From contig CM066031.1 of the NCBI GenBank assembly GCA_033557465.1, positions 1,226,771,312-1,226,835,311 of the forward strand: a stretch of DNA of 64,000 bases. Reading direction: 5' to 3'. The notes beneath the pieces are model-generated. The model did no database searches and had not been told where the DNA came from. It saw only the letters and a list, made by a program, of their open reading frames with translations. Both the position numbers and the translations under genes were made by a program. Numbering within the stretch: position 1 is the stretch's first letter; every line of letters starts with the position of its first letter. This DNA comes from Ichthyophis bannanicus (taxonomy: Eukaryota > Chordata > Amphibia > Gymnophiona > Ichthyophiidae). Of the stretch, positions 44,390 through 55,719 are shown piece by piece.

Positions 44390-45310
44390 TCCTCTGGCAA
44401 CTAATCCCAAACCTTACTATGGCACTCAGTGAAAAAATATTTTCCCTATTTGTTTTGAATGTACTACTTTGTAAATTCATCATCTTGCTCCTAGTCTCTG
44501 TACTTTTTGAGTGTTAACAATCAATTTGAATTCGAATCACCTGGACCGGATGACATGCAATCCAGGGTGCTGAAAGAACTCAAAAAATTAAATTGCAGAT
44601 CTACTATTAGTAATTTTATTTTTAAACTCTCATTAAAATCATCTATAATACCTGTGAGTGGCCAACATAACGCCAGTTTTTAAAAAGGGTTCAAGGGATG
44701 AGCCAGACAACTGCAGACTGGTGAACCTGATGTCAGTGCCAGGCAAAATGGCAGAAACCATTATGAAGAACCCAACTTCTGAACATATTGGTCATGGTTT
44801 AATGGGATAAAGTTAACATAGATTATTTAGCAAAGGGAAGTCTTGCCTCATCAATCTGCTCTAGTTTTTGAATGTGTGAATAAGCAGGTAGGTAAAGATG
44901 AATCAGCAGATACAGTGCAGTGCATTTTTCCTATGAAAAAGGTACCCGTACTCATATTCAGAGCTCTTTCATTATTAAATAAGGACCATGGGTCAATTTT
45001 AGCAGGCAATGAAAAGGGTGCCAGTCCTCTGTACCACCACGTACCCCCTAAAAAAAAAAGCCCTGATATAGTGTATCTTGATTTTCAGAAAGCTTCTGAC
45101 AAGGTCCCTCATCAGAGACTCTTGAGGAAATTAAAAAGTCCCGATTTTATAGACCTCTATCGTATCTCAGCCATCCCTTCTACAAGCTAAGGATCCCTAA
45201 CCTTTTAAGCCTTTCCTCGTAGAAGAATTGTTCCCTCCCCTTTATCATTATGTCTCCCTTCTCTGTACTATGCTGGCTTTTCTCCAGTTCCTGGTTATAG
45301 ACGTTACTCT
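44390..45310. pseudogene. Old CR1-type LINE fragments in two orientations
   Basis: 44545-45130 on the + strand gives degenerate CR1 reverse transcriptase words: GPDDMQSRVLKELKK, then DIVYLDFQKASDKVPHQRLL RKLK near 45067-45130. 44390-44530 and 45140-45310 look like the 3' parts of related elements on the minus strand (for example YERLKRL-type words, CGAGGAAAGGCTTAAAAGGT in reverse complement). All are heavily mutated. Confidence 0.7.
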
Positions 45311-45314
45311 TAGT

Positions 45315-46019
45315 GCACATTCACGAACCTCAGCAGAATTTGTCATAGATAAGCAGACCTCTGCTTTTCAATGCAAACGGCATCCAATGCCAAGCACTGT
45401 TGCCACTCCTCTATGCAAACATGTGGATAACGGGAAGAGCACAGACAGGTGGCAGAACTTTCCACTCGCAAACAAATTCATCATACATACACGCACGTGT
45501 GCGCATCCTCCACAGAAGCCAGCAGGAGCTCTGTACCGCAGTACTTTACGTGCAAATGGCAGATATTTATAGCAGCTCTTTAGAATGGAGACAAAGGGCC
45601 GTGACTGGATTTAATCTGTCAGCGAGTGCATGGTTCATGCCTTTAGACAGAGTTATTTTGAAAGCCCTAAGGTGCATCCTTGCATGTTTTGGAGAGATAA
45701 CAGTATGTTTGCTTCTGTTCACCTTTGCTTAAATCTTCCATACGTAGGTTTTCTCATATTTTGAATGGTTGACCTCTCAAAGAAATGATGTCACTAATGA
45801 GTTGTCTTGCTGATCTACAGAATTTTTATTTGGCATTATAATTGCTAAGGAAAGGTCTAGGGTTTTCCAAAGACAGAGACTGTGCTGAACACATTCTTAG
45901 AGCGACCACTCAGAAATCAGTGGAAAGAGAAAAAGGAATGTCAAAGAAGGTTTGATGGAAGATAGCTGCAGCCCGGAATCCATCCCATGCTCAGCACCCA
46001 TGTAGAGCAAAAATTCTGA
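45315..46019. other. Unassigned intron sequence
   Basis: The frames at 45228-45732 overlap each other and have no recognised domain. No repeats were seen. Confidence 0.35.
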
Positions 46020-46027
46020 TTCTAGAC

Positions 46028-46213
46028 TGATGCATTGCAACCCACACACAACCTCTCCAGTTTTCAAAATGTCTACACTGAATATGCATGAGGATATATT
46101 TGCATACACTGGAGGGAAGGTGCATGCAAATCTACCTCATTCATATTTATTGAGGATTTTCTAAAAACCCAACTAGCTCGGTGGATCCTGAGAGCTGGGG
46201 ATGGGAACCTTTG
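46028..46213. mobile_element. hAT-type MITE, 186 bp, decayed
   Basis: The flanks TTCTAGAC (46020-46027) and CTCTAGAC (46214-46221) match at 7 of 8 bases and fit the nTCTAGAn target of hAT elements. The core (GAATATGCATGAGGATATAT, ATTTGCAT, ATGCAAAT) is shared with the elements at 30290-30485 and 50246-50440. The ends are poorly preserved. Confidence 0.75.
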
Positions 46214-46221
46214 CTCTAGAC

Positions 46222-47734
46222 TATAATGTTTTTCTTAGTTTCTGAGTTCATGTGAGTTGCATTCAGATACAGTAGGTATTGCATACGGGATGTGCAGTAG
46301 GACTCTGTGCCCCAGTCTGACTAGCATTCTATTCAAAAGAATGGAAACGCATGTATTCTCATGCTCTGGAGAGTATTCTCTCTTGGTGCTGAGCTCACTG
46401 CAAATTGTAGCAGAGTGCAATGAGATAATAGTGTTAAAAACAACGTGAACAAAAGAGCAAATGTATCTCATTCTCTTTGGGCAGAGATGAAGGATTGGAA
46501 ACTCTTCATCCCTTTGATTTGGGAATACACGGCCATGCCTTTGGAGCATGAGAATGCAAAAGTCAATAGAGACGAGCTATGGAATGAGACACATCTGCAG
46601 GATCAACTTTTAATAATTGACCACAAGTTCTGGAAAATTAATGCTAAAGCCTGGGGCTCAGGAGTTGTCAAGATTAAAGGAAAAACACTGGGGATGAGAG
46701 ATGAGGGGACAAAGACCAAATGAAAAAAGTCTTAGTAGCCTGTCCTGGCCTTCAAAACAAGACCAGTGACTGTGACTCAGTGCTAAGTGTGGACACTGAG
46801 AAACAGTTTGTTCATCCCTCCACTCTAAGAAGGGGAGAGGAGCCCTTATGATGGCCAACTCCTAAAATACAGATTCAATTCTGACCACAGGGGCTAAAGA
46901 TCCAAACTGACACCCACTACTATCCTGCATCTCAAGGGATAGGGAGAAGTTGCCTCCTGCCCTTGAAGGTAGATTGGAAGAAATGGGTAAATAAAGAGGA
47001 AGGTGGAGGAGTGGGGGCAGGTGAGTTGGGGGGGGGGAGGTTAATGTTTGGGTTAATAATTTATATGTATCAAACCCAGGTTCAGTTTGAGAGAGAGATT
47101 TTCCTGTATTTTAAATGGGTTGGAGGGCCATGACTCTTCTGTACCAGGGGTGCAAAAATACGCAGTCTGGCACAAAATGATCCAGCCTGCACTGGTAGCA
47201 TAAAGGAGCTGTGTCGGAGTGTGAGTATTTATCATGGCTTACTATTGTACCCTTATGCCCCCTTTCTCCATTTAAACTCAGTTTGAAGCATAAGAGGAAA
47301 TTCTAGATACATCATTCTCCAGGTGGTGACCTTCAGCACCACAGTGCATCTAATAAAGGGCTGTCTTGCCCTAGCTATTTTCCTTGCAGCTCAACATTTC
47401 TTTTGAACTAGAATGGACAGAAGCTTTGAGGATTGTCTATACTGAGCAACTAGAAACTAGTCTTTTCTTTTATTTACTTGTATGTTTTTTGGTTTCTCAA
47501 GAATAAAATATTCTCACAGATTGACTACATCTATCTAGTTATTTGATGCATGCAGTAAGTGAGCTATATAGCATTTTCACGCTTTAGCTAGGAGTGCACA
47601 GAGAAAACATTTTTTGTTTATTTTTATTATTTTTTTCCATGTTGTTTCATTCCCTTTTTTTTAAATTTGGTCAAATTTGTTCCAGTTTAGTGCAAAATAA
47701 TGCATGAGAAATGCCCAGCATATGCTGCTTCATG
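46222..47734. other. Unassigned intron sequence
   Basis: A G run lies at 47029-47037. The + frame at 46445-46723 has no recognised domain. Nothing else stands out. Confidence 0.35.
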
Positions 47735-47815
47735 TTGTTAAGTGTCGTCATGTTGTTAAGTGTCGTCGAGTCAGTGTCGACTCATGGCGACCCTCTGGAT
47801 AGTTGACCTAAATTG
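47735..47815 (-). repeat. RTE-type LINE or SINE 3' end fragment
   Basis: Reverse-complemented it reads GGTCGCCATGAGTCGACACT then GACTCGACGACACTTAACAA CA, the typical end of RTE-type elements and of SINEs that borrow it. GTTGTTAAGTGTCGTC is present twice in tandem (47736 and 47753). Confidence 0.7.
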
Positions 47816-47829
47816 TGTTCGGTCTTCAG

Positions 47830-50049
47830 TCAGGTGGCTCATTTTAGCTCATGTTAAATTAGCAAGCACTAAAAGAAATGGTCCATTAAAGCATAATGAA
47901 ATTAACCATAATAAAAATGCACATCCTTTGTATGCTACTCCCTAAAAGGATAACTTCAGGAATCTAAGAACAGGTGGTACAGACTGTGAGGTGCAGTAGA
48001 GGATGAAGAAAAGAGGTTTTTCTTATTTTCCTAACAAGCTTCTGTTTTTAATTATAGCCTACTGGTGGCTTATTGTTATTAACGCAAGCAACACATTGGG
48101 GAAGCATCATTATCATAGACAAAAATGTGTCATTGATTATATCTGGGATTGATAATTCATCTTAAAATTTAATTTTAATGAGATAATTAAAGGTCCTGCT
48201 GATTGTATAGTGTGGACATTTTAATGACAACAAAAGAGAAGATGCATAAGGAGAGTTTTGTGTAGCCTGGAGAAAGATTTTTGTAGAACTGGTATATTTT
48301 AGAGAGAGACACACATACATAACTCCTTTTCCAGAAAGCAAGAACAACATAGCTATTATTAAAGACATAAAGCTTTCATTGAACTTTTGGGATAAACCCC
48401 TCCTTTAAAAGCAGAGTGCATGTCTCTTGTTTCAGAAAGCTGCCCCTGCTTCTGTACTCATTGTGGCTCACAGCGGTGAGCCCCCAGGAGATGGATTTCC
48501 TGAAATTTAGAGAGAGATTGAGAGAGAGAGAAAAATGGATTGATTCAGAACAGTTCACAGTCTTTTTTTTTCCTTCAACAACAGCCTGTATAATGTATAG
48601 TTTACTCATGACTCATACAGTACAGGGTACATACTGGAGGGTATTAGGCAAGGTAGCTTTTGATGTCCTGGTTATTATTTTCTGCTGTAATTCTATAGAA
48701 AAGTATGGGTGGCGTAATTTAGCAACAATGGCCTAGAATTGCCTAGCACTAACATATCTAAGGCAATTTTATCAAGTGGCCTAAATTACATCCCGCCCCT
48801 CAGTTCTGCTCCCAGGGATTTATCGTCCTGCAGTACTCAGAAGAGAGCAGTTTCCAGTGGCAGTAGGAGCACTGTAGGAGGAAGAGTTAGCATCAGGCTT
48901 CACAAGGCCAGGCACAAGATCTTGATCTGAGGCCTATAATTAAATTTGCTGCTTCTGTTTTCCTTCAGGAGAACACAGCTTCAGAACCAGAGAGAAGTGA
49001 CGTCTGTGGTCTTTAGCTGCAGACAAAATCATTATGTGGGGGCATTTTTTTGTACCAAACACCTCACCCATGAGGTTTTCATGACATATGCCACTTATTT
49101 TAATTAAAAGCTGACAAAATGAAAAAACCTGTTGCTTCTGAAGCAGTGAATACAATACTGTTTTATGCAATGGGCCTATTCAAACTTCAGGCTATATTGT
49201 ATATTTTTAGTTTAACCCTTTTGAAGAGGATTCTTCCTTTGTAGGGAATGTTTTATTCCCACTGGTTATCATCTATCCTTTTGAAGTCTGCATATTTTCT
49301 GATTTTATTGTGCTTAGGAGCAGATTTAAAGCCCAGCTGAATACATGCAAAAAGCCTGCAACGTGGAAGTAGCAGATCTTTTCCCAAAAGCTTTCATTTC
49401 CTGACCTAATGGAGGGATGGGGAAATGGGTGGTACATAGCTCTCAAAAGCAAGTTACAAATGTTAGAATTAACAAAAAGTATAAACTAGCACTTGTTTGT
49501 TGATCTTTATTTCTGCGACTTCTGGAAAGGCGAAAACCCCACAGAAAAAAAAAACCCTGTACAAGCAAAACGCATGCAGAAAAGTATAGAGGAACTCGTC
49601 CCCAGTCCTTACATTCACGCTTCAGAGTTTCAAGGCTGTAACACAAATTGACTCGCAGGCTTGTTCTACTTATTCTTCCAATTCCTTTTCCCCAGATGTT
49701 GCCAAATTCTTAAATCTAGTCCTATGCCTATAGTGAGAATTTATAGAAAGAAAACAGAAATCACCAAGTAATTTACCAGGATTCTCAGTTTCTGCTCAGG
49801 AAGTGCCTCACCCTGAAACAGCAGGAAGACCTGGGTGGCTGCACAGATTCCCCTCTCCCTTCCCCCCATCATGCATTGAACACCTTTTTGAAGCAATAAC
49901 TGTTTTGCAGATTTGCCTTCTTTTCATGTAAGCTGTGGTTAGCAACCACAGGATATCTGGAGACGGCAGTGAGGTCGCCTGTTGCCATGAGCTGATTGTG
50001 ACTCCTGCAAATATTCTATTCATTATGATTTATGCTTCTCTTGTAACAG
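47830..50049. other. Intron 5 end, no recognised features
   Basis: A/T-rich sequence with GAGA-rich words near 48510-48535. No repeat family or gene was recognised before the exon at 50050. Confidence 0.4.
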
Positions 50050-50199
50050 GTGGATGAGTTGTACGAAGCCTATTGCAACCGCAGACGCCTCCGAGAAGGT
50101 GCCTGCAAAATGAAACAGGCATTTGCAATGTCGCCTTCCAGCAAAGCTGCACGGGAGAGCTTGTCTGAGATCAATAAGAGTTACAAGGAGTATACTGAG
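50050..50199 (+). CDS. RIPOR2: RIPOR2 exon 6 of the window (residues 139-188)
   Basis: The acceptor is CTTGTAACAG (to 50049) and the donor GTAGTC (from 50200). The exon has 150 bases, in phase 0 at both ends. It encodes [20 protein letters not shown], then [20 protein letters not shown] and [19 protein letters not shown] and the [11 protein letters not shown] stretch are signature segments of the FAM65/PL48 domain. The helix-turn pattern suggests a second helix packing on the first coil (inference). The donor has C at +6, weaker than the others. A 195-bp hAT-type MITE sits 46 bases downstream of the donor. Confidence 0.93.
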
Positions 50200-50245
50200 G
50201 TAGTCACTATTTGATTTACTGGGGATGGTTGCGAAGATCCTATGA

Positions 50246-50440
50246 CTGTGGTTCCCAAACCTGTCCTGGGAGCTCCCCAACCAGTCGGGTTTTCAGGATA
50301 TCCACAATGAATATGCATCAGAGAGATTTGCATAAAATGGATGTAGTTTCGGCACATCTCTCTCCTGCATATTCATTGTGGATATCCCAAAACCCCAACA
50401 GGCACCAGGTGAGTCCCCAGGATAGGTTTGGAAACAATTG
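50246..50440. mobile_element. hAT-type MITE, 195 bp, with exact 8-bp target duplication
   Basis: The left end is CTGTGGTTCCCAAACCTGTC; the reverse complement of the right end is CAATTGTTTCCAAACCTATC. TCCTATGA flanks both sides (50238-50245 and 50441-50448). The core has AATGAATATGCATCAG and ATTTGCAT, as in two other elements of the window. It lies just inside RIPOR2 intron 6. Confidence 0.9.
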
Positions 50441-50448
50441 TCCTATGA

Positions 50449-51110
50449 CTTGCTTTGTATGTTGAAGCCCACAAGATAAGGTGGTCAGCAGTTAAAGTGG
50501 ATGCAGTCATTGAGAGTCCCCCTTACACCAATCTCATGCTAAGGTTAAACTTTCTTGAAGCTGACTACTGCCACCATTATAGATTCTTAAGTCTGTCCGG
50601 TCCTGCGGTGCCGATCTTCATAACACCAGGAAGGCAGCACAGAGAGCACTAGGGGTAGTGTAGGTGGCGACGATAGTGCAGACGCTGCATTTGAATGTAA
50701 CATCCCTACTGCAGATATAGATCATGGTGAACTTATTCATGGACTCACTGCAACAGACGACAGACCACAGAAATTAATGAAAAAACGAAGAGGATTAACT
50801 ACAATGAAGTGGACCCCTGCAGATGAAGAGGAGATAATGTACTGCTACTTTTAGGGGCATTAGCAGTGAATCTGAAAGACTGAGATCATCTGCAGCATAG
50901 GGGTGAGGCCCATTCTTGTCATGGTATGTTCAAAATGAATCCATTTGGAGACATAACTTCCTCCATGAGTTAAACTTCTAAATTCTGAATAAAGAATCAA
51001 ACAAGTGCAGAGTAGATGCCAAAAAGAAATTTGCTAAAAGAAGGAGCCGAATGGCTGTAATAACAGAGACACACCTTTCAGCCCTCATATGTAAAGGTAT
51101 AAGAAGAAAA
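50449..51110. other. Unassigned intron sequence
   Basis: No coding or repeat feature recognised between the MITE and the L2 tail. Confidence 0.35.
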
Positions 51111-51114
51111 CTAT

Positions 51115-54100
51115 TTTATTTATTTATTTATTTATTTATTTAAAAGGATTTCTATACTGCTTTATCCTTAAATCAAAGCAGTTTTCAATTAAATCCAAAC
51201 ATATTACATTGAGCAAGGGTGGAGGCATGCAGTGGGATGTTACAATATGGTTAAGTAGGTAATACAGTAGAATAACTATGTACAAGATGCGCTATATACA
51301 GAATGAGCTATATACAAGGAGGACATGTTGGTTCATTTGATAGGGTAGGTGGGGTTGTGGGAACAGGGTGGGGAGGGAGGGAGTGGAAGTATGAGGAGGG
51401 GGACCAGGTGGGAGCAATTATGATGCAGAAAGTTGAGTTCCGTGGTCGGATCATGTGATGTCACCAAAGTATTCTATATAGAGTGTGGTTTTAAGCAATT
51501 TTCTAAAGTCCTTAACGTCCACAGTAGATCTTAGGCAGTCCAGGAGCGAGTTCCATAGGATGGAAGCAGCCAGAGATATTGCTCTCCCCGATGTAGACTG
51601 CTTCGTTTTGGTGAAGGCGCTGGGGATAGTGATAGTGTCCATGGTGCGTCTCCTCCTGGGTCTGGTGCTTAAGTCAGTGGTAATGAGGGTTTGTAGACTG
51701 CTGAAAAGTTTTGTTTAATTTTAAAGATGTTTAGTAGGGTTTTATATTTGATGCAAGAATTGATCGGGAGCCAATGGAGGTGGTTCAAGATGGGGGTGAT
51801 GTGAACGTGCCTTGAGGAACCAGTTATAATGCGAGTAGCAATGTTTTGTGCCATCTGTAAGGGCTGGAGTGATTGTTTTGGGAGCCCAAGGTACATGGGG
51901 TTGTAGAAGTGAAGAATAGATGTGATTAGAGCTTGGCAAACAGTGCAGAAGGGATCTTGGGAGAGTATTGGTTTGAGGCATCTGTTGACTCTCATTTTGA
52001 GATAGGCGTTCCTGATAGTTTTGCTGATGTGTGACTGGAGGTTCAAATTTTTGTCGAGTGTGACTCCAAGGTATTTCACTTCAGGCTTAATGGGTATTGT
52101 GATGTTTTCAGATTGATAGTCGGGGGGGGGGGCGTGAATCCAGAGTTTCGGGTGATAAAGAGAGCTTCCATCTTGTTGTAGTTTATCCTCAGGTTATTTT
52201 GATGAAGCCTGCTGGCCATTTCATGAAGGCAGTCCATTATTTTTATCTAGTCTGGGTTGCTGAGGTTGATTAGCATGTAAATCATTATGCCATCTGCATA
52301 GATAGTGTATTGAATCTTGTGGTTATTGATGATGGAGCAGATAGGTTGTATATAAAGATTAAACAACAATGCGGAGAGGAAAGAACCTTGAGGCACACAC
52401 TGTTTAGCTATGAATGATGGGGCCTCATTTGACCTGCAGTTGTCTGTTTGTGAGGTAAGAGGTAAATGATTTCAAGGTGGTGCCGTGTAGACCAATCTCT
52501 TGTAGTCTTGTCAGAAGAATGCCGTGGGTGGCCATGTCAAAAGCAGAGGTGATGTCAATAAAAATTATAATAAGACCCATCTTGATATTATCAATAACTC
52601 TGATTATATTTTCGAAGAGGAATATCAGGAGAGTTTCGACACTATGTTTTGGTTGGAAACTGTGTTGATGTGGGTCTAATGGGGCATGGATGTCATTGTG
52701 GTCCTGGAGTTGATGTTGTACAATTTTTTCAATGATCTTAGACAGGAACAAGAGGCCTGGGATAGACCTGAAGGCAGCCGGGTCAGTTTTGTTTAATATA
52801 GAGTTCTTCGTAATTGGACAGATGGTTTGCTAGCTTTAGGGTGTTTGGCATGTTACCATAGGTAAGGGATTGGTGCACAATATTGTGGATGATGTGGCAG
52901 AGGTCCTCTTTCGCTGATTTAATCCAAGCCACTGGGCATGGATCTGCTGGTGTTGAGCATAGTGATAATATGGGAGATCTGCTCCACAGATGGGATACTG
53001 AAAGTGCCCCAAATTTTATTGGGTACTGGGGGCTTGGAAGGGATCTCCTTAGTCGGTTGTGGGGAGGCTGTGAATTTGGCTTGAAGTAAGTCTGTAAAGG
53101 TCTGTGGATATATTAACTCAGCTTTCTCAGGGTTGGGTCATTAGTGAGGGTTCTCACTATTTCGAATAGTTCTCTGGGTCTGTTGGAGGATTTGAGTATA
53201 AGGTTTGTGTAGTATTCTCTTTTTTATTAATTGATGAGATTGTTAATTTCCTTCTGCTTTGTTTGATATAGATCTTGAGTTGTGTTAGATTTGGTTGGTC
53301 TCCATCATCGTTCTAATCTTCGTAGTCTTTGCAGTCAGAATCTCCTTCGAGTACCAGGGAGCGGATTTGGGTCTTGAGCGTTGTGATTCTGAGTTCTTGG
53401 CCTCCGGTGCATTGGCTGCAGATGAGGTGATCCTGTTCCATTTATCAATTAGGTCATTTATATCATTCGAGTCTGTGTTCAGGTTGGGGAAAATATCTCA
53501 GAGAAATTGATCCTTGTTATAGCTCTTGAATCACCTTCCTGTATGGAACTGGTCTTGACGAACGTTTAGGTCTGTCAACTGTAGCTCAATTTTTATTATA
53601 TGGTGGTCTGACCATGGCACTGGTATAATTGAGGGGGATGTGACAACGTTATGTTCTATTAGATGGTTGGATACAAAGATAAGATCTGGTGAGGATCCAT
53701 GTCTGTGTGTAGGGGTGTTGGTGAGTTGGGTGTATTGTAGTGAGCCCATTGCAGTCAGGAAGGTTTCTGCATCTTTGTTGGTGGCTGATTTGAGGTTGAA
53801 GTCCCCAAGAACTAGCAGGGTTTTGTGGAGGGTATTGACTGTGCAGACTGACTCCAGAATCGAAGAGAGTTCATCCAAGGAGGCATGTGGAGCCCTATAG
53901 GTGAGGCACAGGTCTAGGTGCTTGTTCTCAATGATAATCATATTGCAATGAGCTGTACTTGTGGTGGCTTGGGTCTTGAATCTTAGGTTGCTTCTTGCGA
54001 GGATAAGAATGCCTCTTCCTTTCTTGTGTGTGCATGGGCTGTTTAAAGCTGTGTGTGTGGGAGGTGCCAACTGGTTGAGGAGAACATTGTCAGTGGAGGT

Positions 54101-54560
54101 GAACCACATTTCTGTAATGCAGAGTACGTCTGGTTGTTGCACCTCTATGTGGTCTGCTAGTGCATTGATTTTATTTCTTACTGACCTGGCGTTAATAATC
54201 TCTAAGCTGATGAGCGGAATCTTTTTGGGATTTATGTGTGGCATATGCGGGGGTAGGAGGGTACTTGTACTTATTTGGTGAGTTATTTTTGGCAGGGTTT
54301 TTTGTGTATAATTTGTGGAGTTGCATAGAAATGCGATGTGATGGTATGGAAAAGGGGTGGTAGCTGTATGGGGTTTATGGCGATTGGGGTAGTTTGTGTG
54401 TGGTGGGGAAGCAGGTGTGTGAGGAGAAGAGCCATGAGGAGGTAATGTGCTGCTGGCATTGTGGTGGTGCGGAGTGTTTGAGTAGTTTGGTTGAGGGTAT
54501 GGGCGGGAGCGAGGGCTGCTTTGCCTGGAGGAATGCAAATGAGGTCATTTGCGATTAAGG
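51115..54560 (-). pseudogene. L2-type LINE, nearly full length
   Basis: Minus strand, from 54538 downwards. First comes a 335-codon frame with a Pro/Ser/Thr-rich start and the apurinic endonuclease domain (LEIINARSVRNKINALADHI, VLCITEMWF, LLVLGDFNLKSATNKDAETF, SDHHIIKIEL). Then come broken reverse transcriptase blocks FLSKIIEKIVQHQLQDHNDI, LIIIFIDITSAFDMATHGIL (52751-52425) and MKYLGVTLDKNLNLQSHISK, ILNHLHWLPINSCIKYKTLL (52079-51669). The end is SLAASILWNSLLDCLRSTVD (near 51560). The 3' tail at 51115-51200 has AACTGCTTTGATTTAAGGAT AAAGCAGTATAG and AAATAAATAAAT. The reverse transcriptase centre at 52085-52420 is decayed. The EN frame is remarkably intact, so this copy is fairly young. Confidence 0.92.
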
Positions 54561-54778
54561 TAATTATCTTGCACTAGGGGATAGATCTCAATCCTTTGTG
54601 CTTGTTGTAGACTGTCCTCTGTTGTTTAATATCCAGGGAATCGTGTCCTTCTTAGCTAGAGGCCTTGGGTGGGGTGTTTGGGTGGTTTTAGAACAGCTGT
54701 GCTCTGGAGGTTTCTTTGTTCTGTTCCTGTGATTGTTGACTGTGCTGTTCCCATTGGAGGAGGCTCACCTCGCCGCCT

Positions 54779-55174
54779 TCATGCCCCACCTAAGGGCCAC
54801 GGAAATTGAGAAAGGAGGAAGGGGGGAGGTAGGTTTAGGGGGAAAGATAAGAGGTTTGTTTTTTTTGCCATGCTCGATTTCAAACAGTGGTGAGACAACC
54901 AGGCAGCAAGGTCAAATAAGCAGGCAAAGATCCTGACCTGGATTGCCGGAGAGATTTCAGGTGCAGAGAGGCAGATCTGAGAGTCATCAGTGTAAAGATG
55001 GTACTGAAAGCCATGGGAAGAGATGAGCGCACCAAGGGACTGGGTATAGAGAGAGAAAAGGAGCGGACACAAGACAGACCCTTGGGGTATACCAACTGAG
55101 AGCAGGATAGCAGTAGAGGAGGATCCATGGTGGATAAAAGATTTACACTTTAATAAATAATTGGGAACACTCAA
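54779..55174 (-). pseudogene. Reverse transcriptase fragment of a different LINE
   Basis: One open minus frame (131 codons) holds [40 protein letters not shown] (YTDD in place of YADD) and a following palm stretch. The sequence differs from both the L2 and CR1 copies here, so a third non-LTR lineage is likely. It abuts the 5' side of the L2 copy. Confidence 0.75.
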
Positions 55175-55394
55175 ACTAAAATCATAATAAACATTGTAAT
55201 GTCAATTATGCAAAAATAATAATTATCTCACCAACTAGAAGAAAGTTATAAACAATCCATTCCAAACGTCAAATCTTCCTTTCCAGCATTCCATACAAGA
55301 AATATGTGACATATGATATATATAACATATTCTCACTGTGAGCTTAAATCATATATTGAAGGTCCACAAAAATCTAAATTTATAGCAATAAGTA

Positions 55395-55715
55395 TTGTGA
55401 CTGTGGTGGATGCTTGGTATGCCCTCCCAATGGAAGTGGTGGGGCAAATACAGTGACAGAATTCAAATTGGCATGGGACAGGCACAGTGGACCCCTTTAT
55501 AGCATAGGATAAAATAAAAATAAACATAACTATCTCTTATATCTCAATAAATAGGGATGACCTACACGGAGCAGTGGGTACAACCCTAAACAAAGGCATG
55601 GGGAGGCGTGACCTGAACGGAGTGGCAGGTGCACCTATTCTTGCCACCTTGTTGGGCAGACTAGATGGACCATACTGGTCTTTATCTGCTGTCATATACT
55701 ATGTTATTATTTCTC
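55395..55715 (+). mobile_element. CR1-type LINE 3' end, plus orientation
   Basis: Starts inside the end of the CR1 reverse transcriptase frame (GTGGTGGATGCTTGGTATGC; TEFKLAWDRHSGPLYS-type residues) and runs to the 3' end with GGCAGACTAGATGGACCATA and CATATACTATGTTATTA. 5'-truncated. Confidence 0.87.
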
Positions 55716-55719
55716 GTAC

